DNA from: Treponema sp.
GTDB taxonomy: Bacteria; Spirochaetota; Spirochaetia; Treponematales; Treponemataceae
Reading direction: 5' to 3'
Length of the DNA: 38,057 bases
Assembly (NCBI GenBank): GCA_024687165.1
Contig: JAILEY010000064.1
Location: 1-38,057 of the forward strand
Below the pieces are notes generated by a model. It was not told the origin of the DNA. It saw only the letters and a program-made list of their open reading frames with translations, and ran no database searches. Of the stretch, positions 6,315 through 13,726 are shown piece after piece (the stretch's first letter is position 1; every line of letters starts with the position of its first letter). The position numbers and the translations under genes are program-made.

Positions 6315-7902
6315 ACTTTCTGATTATCTCAAACATCGGGTCCTGCCCCGGATTTAACTCAAGGATGTTTCTCTCACATTCCAGCACTTCTGTCGGATCA
6401 TGCGTTACATGAAGCAAAGTTGTAGTTCCTGTAGAAGCAACTGTTTCAAGAAGATCCAGAACTTTCTCGCGGAAATTCTGATCAAGTCCGTGACAAGGCT
6501 CATCAAGAATAAGCAATGCAGGACTTTTTACTGCCGCACGGACAATTAAAATTGCACGCTGTTCTCCATAGCTTAAAGAACCAAAAGTTTCATGCTCACG
6601 GCCTTCAAATCCTGCAAGTTTTAGCCACGCTCTTGCCATTGCTTTTTCAAAATCAGAAGGAACTTCATAAAGCCCAATACTGTCCTTAAATCCGCTTATA
6701 ATCACATTTTCAAGTTCAGTTCCGCCGACCATTCTGTATTCAACATGGAGCCGGTAACTTACAATTCCAAGCTTTTTCTTTATATCCCAGATGCTTTCGC
6801 CTGTTCCACGCCTTTTTCCAAAAATGTAAATTTTCTCACGGAAAACCTGCATATTGTCACCGGTAATAAGCTCCATGATTGTTGTTTTTCCAGAACCATT
6901 AGGACCGCGAACAAGATGATGCTCTCCCTTTTTTATTTCCCAGTTCAAATTTACAAGAACCTTATGATCATCATAACCGACATTTACATCTTCAAATTTT
7001 ACAAGAGTTTCGTCACCAAAAGCTGCATCAAGTCCGTCTGTAAGAACTTTACTTTCACTGCGAATTTCTTCTATTGAATTAAGAAAATCCTCTTTTCTCT
7101 GCTGCCGGCTCTTTTCATTTTCAGCAATTCTCTTATCAAGAAGTTCCGCATATTGATCTTTTGTTCCGCAGAAGGAAACTTCATTCTTTTTAAATTCAAT
7201 GACACGATTTATGCTAACTGGAATTTCTGTAAACCTCTCCATGCAAAGAATAATCCGCGGGAAAGAACTTGAATCAGACTCCTGAGAAAGCTGCCTTTTT
7301 ACAATTGTGTCAAAAAAATCCAGAAGAATCTTGCGGCTTTCTTTATCAAGACCTGCAAAAGGGTCACTCAAAATCAAAAGCTTTGCACCGCTTAAAAGTG
7401 CACGACATAAAAGCAGACGCCTTATTTCACCCGTACTCATAAAATGAAGTCCGCGGTCAAGAATCTTTTCAACACCACAAAGTTTTACCTCAGGCAGTGT
7501 TTCAAGACGAGACGCAATTTCGGGGAGAGGCGCATTTTTCCTGCTTGAGCCGCCTAGAACCTCACAAATATATGCACGGCCTGTTCTTCCGATGTCCTGT
7601 TTATCCATATATTCGCTTTCATCACGGTCCCGCTCTTCCTGAATCAAAGCAGCGGCTTCTTCAAGGGAAACGATGCTAACTTTTTCTTTCAGCACAGATT
7701 CATAAACAGAATCTTTTCTTTCTGCGGAAATTTCAACTTTTCCTGCGAGGGCATTTACAAAATCAGCTTTTCCGCCGCCGTTTGGTCCTGTTATAAGATA
7801 AGCTTCACCAGTTTTAAATTCAAAATCCACTCTATTCATGCAGATTGAATTATTCTTTTTGAGTATGCAGTTTTTAATCTCAATTAATTTTCTTTCATTC
7901 AT
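6313..7902 (-). CDS. modF: ModF/PhrA-like tandem ABC ATPase
   Basis: The 529-residue protein has two ABC nucleotide-binding domains and no membrane segment. The second is complete: Walker A GPNGSGKTT, signature LSYGEQRA, Walker B LLILDEPCHGLD and switch VTHD. The block FGKRRGTGESIWDIKKKLG is highly typical of ModF (PhrA), a protein of unclear function linked to molybdate loci in proteobacteria. The first domain looks inactive: its Walker A is GPNGGGKA, with Ala in place of Ser/Thr, and its Walker B is LLILSDPFAGLD, with Ser-Asp in place of Asp-Glu. No molybdate genes are nearby. It follows the CDF exporter gene by 9 nt, so the pair may form an operon. ABC-F proteins are an alternative, but the ModF block argues against this. 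Confidence 0.85.
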   Translation of the reverse strand: MNERKLIEIKNCILKKNNSICMNRVDFEFKTGEAYLITGPNGGGKADFVNALAGKVEISAERKDSVYESVLKEKVSIVSLEEAAALIQEERDRDESEYMDKQDIGRTGRAYICEVLGGSSRKNAPLPEIASRLETLPEVKLCGVEKILDRGLHFMSTGEIRRLLLCRALLSGAKLLILSDPFAGLDKESRKILLDFFDTIVKRQLSQESDSSSFPRIILCMERFTEIPVSINRVIEFKKNEVSFCGTKDQYAELLDKRIAENEKSRQQRKEDFLNSIEEIRSESKVLTDGLDAAFGDETLVKFEDVNVGYDDHKVLVNLNWEIKKGEHHLVRGPNGSGKTTIMELITGDNMQVFREKIYIFGKRRGTGESIWDIKKKLGIVSYRLHVEYRMVGGTELENVIISGFKDSIGLYEVPSDFEKAMARAWLKLAGFEGREHETFGSLSYGEQRAILIVRAAVKSPALLILDEPCHGLDQNFREKVLDLLETVASTGTTTLLHVTHDPTEVLECERNILELNPGQDPMFEIIRK

Positions 7903-7911
7903 ATCAAACTC

Positions 7912-9084
7912 TTAAACATACGGGCAGTCAATTTTTACAACGCAGTAATAATCTTTGTGAACTTCCTGAACTGCATTAAAAAACTTCTCACGTATTTCAT
8001 CATCCGTAAATTTACACTCATAAGGCTTAACGGCATCAAAGAGAATATTTGTGTGCGTAACTCCAGGAACAACGCGAATATCGTGAACTGTCATTCCGTG
8101 GAAAATATTTTCTGCTGTTTCATGAAGAAGCTGATTCATTTCTTTTACAACCGGAGATTTTAAATCTATAGGATCCATGTGAATTACCGCGGTACAGTTG
8201 AATTTTTTCTCAAGCTCAGCCTCAACCAAATCTATTTCATCATGGATTTTAAAAATATCAGTATCACCCGGAACTTCTGCGTGAAGAATAATCATCTTTC
8301 TTCCAAGCCCGTAATCATGAGCAACAAAATCATGAATTCCTGAAACAAGCTTATGAGCCATAACTGTATTTTTTACATCTTCAATAAATTCTTTTTCAGG
8401 AGGAGTTCCCAAAAGCGGCTTGATTGTTTCTCCCATCGCTTCAATTCCACTTTTAAAAATAAAAATTGAAACAATGATTCCGGCAATTCCATCAACAGGG
8501 AGCTTTGTAAGGTTAAAGATGCTGACAAGTCCCGAAATAAGTACAACAAGAGTTGAAACTGTATCTCCAAGGCTGTCTGCGGCAGTTGCTTCCATTGCAG
8601 CAGATTTTATTTTTTTTGCAACACGATGATTAAAAAAGTACATGTAAGCTTTGACTAAAATTGAAAATCCAAGAATTGCAATTGCCAGCAAAGACATTTT
8701 GATTTTTGCAGGATGCATCACCGCACCGATTCCTGTTCTGAAAAGCTCAAAACTCATCAGCACGATTAAAAATGAAACAAACAGACCTGTAATATATTCA
8801 TAGCGTCCATGCCCGAACGGATGGTCTTTATCTGCTTTTTTCCCTGCAAGAATAAAACCTATGCATGTAATTATTGAAGATCCCGCATCAGAAAGGTTAT
8901 TCATAGCGTCTGCTGTTACTGCAAGGGATGATGTAAGAATTCCGATTATAAATTTCAGCGCAAACAGCACAAGGTTCAAAAAGATTCCAAATCCGCCGGA
9001 AAGAATCCCGTATTTTCTGCGCACATCAGGATTTGAATAGTTTTTATGGTCTTTTATAAAAATTTTTGCAAGAATTGAAAACAT
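7912..9084 (-). CDS. Cation diffusion facilitator, probably Mn-type exporter
   Basis: This 390-residue membrane protein has about six N-terminal transmembrane segments and a cytoplasmic C-terminal domain from about residue 220 with a second C-terminal extension, as in CDF metal/proton antiporters. Conserved phrases include HPFGHGRYEYITGL and LPVDGIAGI. The transport-site residues are Asn-x3-Asp in ADAMNNLSDAG (segment 2) and Asp-x3-Asp in ADSLGDTVST (segment 5). NDDD was reported for the manganese exporter MntE, whereas zinc exporters have HDHD, so Mn export is likely. I start at ATG 9084; an in-frame TTG at 9120 coincides with a -35 box. There is no Shine-Dalgarno sequence, and a -10 box ends 7 nt before the ATG, suggesting a leaderless mRNA. 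Confidence 0.9.
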   Translation of the reverse strand: MFSILAKIFIKDHKNYSNPDVRRKYGILSGGFGIFLNLVLFALKFIIGILTSSLAVTADAMNNLSDAGSSIITCIGFILAGKKADKDHPFGHGRYEYITGLFVSFLIVLMSFELFRTGIGAVMHPAKIKMSLLAIAILGFSILVKAYMYFFNHRVAKKIKSAAMEATAADSLGDTVSTLVVLISGLVSIFNLTKLPVDGIAGIIVSIFIFKSGIEAMGETIKPLLGTPPEKEFIEDVKNTVMAHKLVSGIHDFVAHDYGLGRKMIILHAEVPGDTDIFKIHDEIDLVEAELEKKFNCTAVIHMDPIDLKSPVVKEMNQLLHETAENIFHGMTVHDIRVVPGVTHTNILFDAVKPYECKFTDDEIREKFFNAVQEVHKDYYCVVKIDCPYV

Positions 9085-9091
9085 AAAATCA

Positions 9092-9120
9092 ACTATATAT
9101 ACAATTTTTGAAAAAATCAA
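9092..9120 (-). promoter_or_regulatory. Promoter for the CDF gene, predicted leaderless
   Basis: On the minus strand TTGATT (9120-9115) and TATAGT (9097-9092) are 17 nt apart. Only 7 nt separate the -10 box from the ATG, so transcription would begin at or next to the A of the start codon. Confidence 0.6.
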
Positions 9121-9121
9121 T

Positions 9122-9150
9122 TTTACAAAAGTCTTACAATATAGGATAAT
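9122..9150 (+). promoter_or_regulatory. Promoter for the YD-repeat-like secreted protein
   Basis: TTTACA (9122-9127) and GATAAT (9145-9150) are 17 nt apart, back to back with the divergent CDF promoter. A 55-60 nt leader would follow, ending in AGGAGG before the ATG at 9212. A second, weaker set near 9160-9190 is possible. Confidence 0.5.
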
Positions 9151-9211
9151 AGGAGCGGTACATTTTGTATTTATACTGCTAATATTTTCATAGAATCAAC
9201 AGGAGGAATCC

Positions 9212-10042
9212 ATGAAAAAAATCTTAACTTTAGTCTCAGCAGCAGTTGTTGCATTCTCAGCTTACGCACAGCCAAAAATCGTTACACCTGCAGAATCTCA
9301 CTCAATCACAGCTTACAGCGTTACTTCAAAATTCGGAGAATACTTCAGGACAATAGATGCAAAAACATCAAAGGGATTTGAAAACGGAAAACTGATTGCA
9401 TTTATTTCTTCAGACGCAAAAAATAATGAAATCCAGAAGCTCACATATTCTTACAACACATCAGGAAAGCTTAAATCAATTTCTACAAGCGTTGCAGGTG
9501 GAACTGAATTTGTTTCTGAAGAATATGAATACAACAAGGACGGCTCTTTAAAATCAATTTCTTTCCTTGGAACAAAAGGCAGCCTTAACATGAAGTACAT
9601 TTACAAAAATGAAGGCTCAAAAATTACAGAAAATATTTATGATCAGAACGGAAAACTGATTGCATGTAACATTACAGTAAACAATGCAGCGGGAAATCCT
9701 GAAACAATTAAAAATTACACAGCAAGCGGTTCAATCGCATACACAACAAAATTTACTTACACAGAAAGCGGAAAACTTTCTGTAGTTGAATGCATTTATG
9801 AAATTAAAAATGTTGAAGATGCAGTAATCAACCCGACAAAAACAATTTACAGATACGATTCAGATGATAATCTTACAGAAATCCAGAGCTATGTTTCAAA
9901 CGAACTTGTTGCAAGAGAAATCTACAAAAATGATGCAAAAGGACGTCCTGTAAGAATCAGCTATTACAAGGTTGCACAGAAATTCGACACAACAGTTAAT
10001 GAACTCGACTACATCTGTGATATTGCATACGACGCAAAATAA
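9212..10042 (+). CDS. Secreted protein with YD/RHS-like repeats
   Basis: A signal peptide is clear (MKKILTLVSAAVVAFSAYA, probably cut before QPK). The mature part contains repeated beta-hairpin units of the kind Y-x-Y-N-x-x-G-K-L: LTYSYNTSGKLKSIS, YEYNKDGSLKSIS, IYDQNGKLIA, FTYTESGKLSVVE, YRYDSDDNLTEIQ. These are similar to YD repeats of RHS-type proteins and to MORN-like toxin-antidote repeats. There is no toxin domain or long RHS core; at 276 residues it is only a repeat stack. A periplasmic or surface scaffold is the likely role, but no partner is known. AGGAGG lies 6 nt before the ATG. It is followed 44 nt later by the LysM membrane-protein gene. Confidence 0.7.
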   Translation: MKKILTLVSAAVVAFSAYAQPKIVTPAESHSITAYSVTSKFGEYFRTIDAKTSKGFENGKLIAFISSDAKNNEIQKLTYSYNTSGKLKSISTSVAGGTEFVSEEYEYNKDGSLKSISFLGTKGSLNMKYIYKNEGSKITENIYDQNGKLIACNITVNNAAGNPETIKNYTASGSIAYTTKFTYTESGKLSVVECIYEIKNVEDAVINPTKTIYRYDSDDNLTEIQSYVSNELVAREIYKNDAKGRPVRISYYKVAQKFDTTVNELDYICDIAYDAK

Positions 10043-10086
10043 TTAAAAATTAAATCGGATCCTGCCGATAATGTAATGGGGAAAGT

Positions 10087-11667
10087 ATGAAGTCAATTGG
10101 AATCAAATTAGCAGACGGAAGTTTCTATCCTTTGATTCAAGAAGGTAATCCTGAAAGAAAAAGTCTGGACCTTACAACAGTAATGGACAACCAGACAAAA
10201 GTTCAGGTAGAAGTTTACCGCACAGAAACGGGAACTCTCGATGGTGCAGAATACCTCGATACTCTTGAAATAAAGAATTTAAAACCTCATCAGAATGGTG
10301 AACCAACTTTACTTCTGGACATCAATATCGATGAGAACAATGAACTCTCTGCAGAAATTCGTGATCCTGAAACCGGTAAAAAAAGCGACATTCAGGTTAC
10401 GCTGATTTCAAAGACTCTCATAAAAGAAAAAGGACTTTCCCCTGAAAACACAGACGGTGAGGAAACAAAATTGGCTCCAAAACAAGATGAAGATTTTGCC
10501 TTTGACGATGTAAACGAAAGTCTCACACAAAATCAGGATGAAGATACAGAAACTGTTGCAGACTCCCCTGCTGAAGAGCCTTCTGCTGAAGGTTCAGAAT
10601 TGACTGCTGATTTACCAGATTTTGATGATGAATTTACAGACAATTCAGATACAGTGACGGATTCTGATATTTCTGACACAAACACAAACACAGAAACTGA
10701 AGCAACAGAAAATACAGAAGAAGATTTTAATTCTCCAATTCTGAATTTCGATGCTGCATTTGAAGAAAAAGAAGATGATCCTTTTGCAGATGACAGCACA
10801 ACTTTAGATATGGACACATTGGACAACATCGCCGCCGATGCAACAGAAAGCACAGAAGCAGATTCAGCTCCACTTCCTGATTTTGATGATCTGGATTCTG
10901 ATGCAGGAGATCTTTCTGACCCGTTTGCGCCGGAAGAATCAGTAGAAGATTCAGTTACTGAGTCTTCAGAAGATGATTTTTCTCTTCCTGATTTTGGAGA
11001 TGATCTTGAGAAAACTGAAAACAATGAAACTGAAAACAGCAGCTTCGATTACAGTTTCCCAAATCTCGATGATGACGATGATCCGTTTGCAGAAAAAGAA
11101 GAGCCTGTAAAAGATCCTACATTCCAGCCAAGTACAAATATGTTCAGTAATTTATATGATGATGATTCTTACCCGGAAAAAGAATCAAACAAAAAAACAA
11201 TTATTCCGATGTGCATCTGCATTCTTTGTGCAATTATTTGTGTTGCAGCTGTAATTCTTTTTGTTTTCAAAGGATTCGGTTTCAAGGGATTTAAGAAATC
11301 AGCAAAAGAAGCTGAAACTAAAAAAGAAGAAATTGTTTCTGTTATAGAAGAAGCCAAAGATTCTGAAGAAAAAGAAGCAGACTTCACTGAAGAAACTGTT
11401 GAAGAACCAAAAGAAGAAGTTCCTGCTGTTGAAAATACAATCGTTGTTGCAGAAACTCCAGCCCAGGTTGTTCCAGAAAAGCCGGCTCCTTCTACAGAAA
11501 AAATCCCTGATGTACACTACAAAATTAAATGGGGCGACACTCTCTGGGATATCTGCAAGGCTTACTACAAGAATCCATGGCGATATAAGTTCCTTGCACG
11601 ATACAACGGAATTAAAAATCCTGATAAAATCATTTCAGGAAGAACAATATACATTCCAGCAGAATAA
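10087..11667 (+). CDS. Hsp70 substrate-domain-like, acidic linker, TM, LysM protein
   Basis: Residues 1 to about 115 match the beta substrate-binding domain of DnaK in order: SIGIKLADGSFYPLI, TTVMDNQTKVQVEVYR, then LKPHQNGEPTLLLDINIDEN and DPETGKKSDIQVTL. No ATPase domain is present. Residues about 125-365 are very acidic and probably disordered, with recurring PDFDD- and DPFA-type motifs. Residues about 371-393 form one membrane helix. A charged spacer then leads to a C-terminal LysM domain (about 476-524, HYKIKWGDTLWDICKAYYKN to SGRTIYIP), which binds peptidoglycan. The arrangement predicts a cytoplasmic N-terminus and periplasmic C-terminus. A transglycosylase gene follows 21 nt later, suggesting a cell-wall role. 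The LysM call is firm; the Hsp70 relation is by visual comparison. Confidence 0.8.
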   Translation: MKSIGIKLADGSFYPLIQEGNPERKSLDLTTVMDNQTKVQVEVYRTETGTLDGAEYLDTLEIKNLKPHQNGEPTLLLDINIDENNELSAEIRDPETGKKSDIQVTLISKTLIKEKGLSPENTDGEETKLAPKQDEDFAFDDVNESLTQNQDEDTETVADSPAEEPSAEGSELTADLPDFDDEFTDNSDTVTDSDISDTNTNTETEATENTEEDFNSPILNFDAAFEEKEDDPFADDSTTLDMDTLDNIAADATESTEADSAPLPDFDDLDSDAGDLSDPFAPEESVEDSVTESSEDDFSLPDFGDDLEKTENNETENSSFDYSFPNLDDDDDPFAEKEEPVKDPTFQPSTNMFSNLYDDDSYPEKESNKKTIIPMCICILCAIICVAAVILFVFKGFGFKGFKKSAKEAETKKEEIVSVIEEAKDSEEKEADFTEETVEEPKEEVPAVENTIVVAETPAQVVPEKPAPSTEKIPDVHYKIKWGDTLWDICKAYYKNPWRYKFLARYNGIKNPDKIISGRTIYIPAE

Positions 11668-11688
11668 AATAATTAAACAGGAGTTTTT

Positions 11689-13710
11689 ATGCGCATAACT
11701 GCAGCTGCAATCGTCATCTTATCTTTTGTTGCAGGTACGGGATGCGCCCAAAAAGACTCCCTGCAGAAAAAATACGGCACTTCAGCCGGATATTACATGG
11801 CTTTGCAGGAAAAAGATCCTTCCAAAGCCATCGATTTTTTAAAGGAAGCAGAAAAATCTTCCAATCAGATTATTTCAGAAAAATCTTTTAAAATTCTTTC
11901 ACAAAAAGGAACTCCGGCCCAGAATGAAAAAAAAGTTCTTGAGCTCTACAAAAAATTTCCGACTGAAGAAAATCTGGAACTTGCCTGCTCAATTCTTCAC
12001 GGAAACCAGAATTACTCAAAGATAATTTCACTTACACAAAAAATTGATTATAAATCATGCAGAAACAAAATTGCATATTACAGACTTTCATCTCTGCTTG
12101 CATCAAAAAAATCTTCCTTTACAAAAGAAGCTTTTGAATGGAACACAAAGAGAGCGTATTCTGCAGATCATTACAATTTGTATCAGGAAATTTCAGAATT
12201 AAATGACTCAACGGAAAGCAAAATTTTTAAAATGCGTGCGAATGTATATTCAAAAAATTACACAAAAGTCAGAAGCATTGCAGACACAGTAAAAGAAAGC
12301 AAAGCCTTCTGTCCGCAGGTTTTAAGCGATGTAGGAAAAATCCTTTTATATTCACCTGCAAAAAATAAAGATGATGACAAAGCATTTCTTGAAGAGCTGC
12401 TGAAAAAATCCGATGACGAATGTTCATTCTATATTAATTTCTATCTTGGAAGAATTGCAGATAACGCTGAATATTTTTTAAATGCAGCAAAAAATGCAAA
12501 AGAAGATTCACAGTACGACAACGCTCTCTGGTATTATCTTTCTGCGCTTTCAAAAAAAGATCTTGAAAAATGTGTTGAAGAGCTCAATATTTACGCTTCA
12601 ACCTTTAAAGACAAAAGCTACTACGATGATTTTTTTGATTCACTTTCAATGCTTCTGCTTTCTCAGTCAGAATGGAATCTCTATCATAAGGCGACACTTC
12701 TTGCACAAAAATTTGCAACAAAAGAAACCTCTGCAAAATTCTCATATATTGCCGCACGACTGATTCAGGAAAATTTAATTAAACTTTTACCAAAAGAAGC
12801 TGAAAAAAAATGCAGCGAATATTTTAATCTTTCACTTTCAAGCGGAACAGATTTGTACTACCGTCTTAGTGCAGCAAAAGAACTTCAACTTGATGATGAA
12901 AAAATTAAAACCGAAATTTTCAAACTTGGTCAGACTGAAATCAGCAACACGTATGCAGTAAATAAAGATGCAGAAAATCTTCTGCTTGGATACATTGATT
13001 TTAATCTGCCTCAATATATCTACAGAGATTTTCAGAAATTTAAAAATCAAATCAGCACAGAATGTCTTACAAAAATTTCAGAATATCTTTTTGAATGCGG
13101 AAAGACAGACAGCAAATTTTTTGTACAGAGTATACGAATTGCTTCCTCAAGAATTTTCTATTGCGATGATGAACCTTCAGAAAAACTTTTTAAACTTGCA
13201 TTTCCTCAGCCTTACAAAAAAGAAATTTCTGAAAGCTGTAAAAAAGTTGAATTGAATCCATATTTATTTTACGGCCTTATAAGAAGTGAAAGTTTTTTTG
13301 ATGCAAATATTTCAAGTCATGCAGGCGCAATCGGTCTTACTCAGCTTATGCCGGACACAGCAAACGACATTGCTAAAAAATTAAAAATAAAAAATTTTGA
13401 TATTCAATCTCCTGCTACAAACATTGAATTCGGCTCGTATTATGTTGAAGAATTAAGAAGACGATGTGAAGACTCAACAATACTTGCACTTTTTGCTTAC
13501 AACGGCGGAATTTCAAGAGTAAGAAAATGGGCCAAAGAAGCAAAACAGCAATTTAAAAAAGATAATCTTCCATATGACATTTTTCTTGAAACCCTTCCAT
13601 ACGCAGAAACAAGAGAATACGGACGAAAGGTTTCATCTGCAGCAGCAATTTATGGATGGCTTTATTACAACAAATGTGCAGGCGATGTTATAGAAGAAAT
13701 ATTCAATTAA
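11689..13710 (+). CDS. Lytic transglycosylase, Slt70-like
   Basis: The enzyme should cleave the MurNAc-GlcNAc bond of peptidoglycan and form 1,6-anhydro ends. The C-terminal SLT domain (about residues 518-660) has the catalytic glutamate at residue 534 in IRSESFF, then GAIGLTQLMPDTA, ALFAYNGG and the ETREYGRKV block near the end. The large N-terminal part is alpha-helical and Lys/Glu-rich, as in the ring-shaped U domain of Slt70. It starts with a signal sequence (MRITAAAIVILSFVAGTGC); the Cys after GTG may be a relaxed spirochetal lipobox. Its length of 673 residues is near that of Slt70. CAGGAG lies 5 nt before the start. Its place after the LysM protein suggests joint action on the wall. 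Confidence 0.92.
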   Translation: MRITAAAIVILSFVAGTGCAQKDSLQKKYGTSAGYYMALQEKDPSKAIDFLKEAEKSSNQIISEKSFKILSQKGTPAQNEKKVLELYKKFPTEENLELACSILHGNQNYSKIISLTQKIDYKSCRNKIAYYRLSSLLASKKSSFTKEAFEWNTKRAYSADHYNLYQEISELNDSTESKIFKMRANVYSKNYTKVRSIADTVKESKAFCPQVLSDVGKILLYSPAKNKDDDKAFLEELLKKSDDECSFYINFYLGRIADNAEYFLNAAKNAKEDSQYDNALWYYLSALSKKDLEKCVEELNIYASTFKDKSYYDDFFDSLSMLLLSQSEWNLYHKATLLAQKFATKETSAKFSYIAARLIQENLIKLLPKEAEKKCSEYFNLSLSSGTDLYYRLSAAKELQLDDEKIKTEIFKLGQTEISNTYAVNKDAENLLLGYIDFNLPQYIYRDFQKFKNQISTECLTKISEYLFECGKTDSKFFVQSIRIASSRIFYCDDEPSEKLFKLAFPQPYKKEISESCKKVELNPYLFYGLIRSESFFDANISSHAGAIGLTQLMPDTANDIAKKLKIKNFDIQSPATNIEFGSYYVEELRRRCEDSTILALFAYNGGISRVRKWAKEAKQQFKKDNLPYDIFLETLPYAETREYGRKVSSAAAIYGWLYYNKCAGDVIEEIFN

Positions 13711-13713
13711 CAG

Positions 13714-13719
13714 TATAAT
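13714..13719 (+). promoter_or_regulatory. -10 box 7 nt before the antiporter start
   Basis: A perfect TATAAT ends 7 nt before the ATG at 13727, in a gap that has no Shine-Dalgarno sequence. The -35 region (around 13691-13696, inside the end of the transglycosylase gene) is poor, so either an activator or read-through may contribute. It fits the same leaderless pattern as several other genes here. Confidence 0.45.
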
Positions 13720-13726
13720 ACGCCAC

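Noticed and set aside
10043-10086. Terminator after the YD-repeat gene
   Set aside because: ATCGG-ATCCTG-CCGAT is a short stem but no T run follows.
10533-11024. 163-codon minus-strand Ser/Val-rich ORF
   Set aside because: It mirrors the Asp/Glu/Thr-rich linker codons of the LysM protein on the other strand; low complexity and no start signal.
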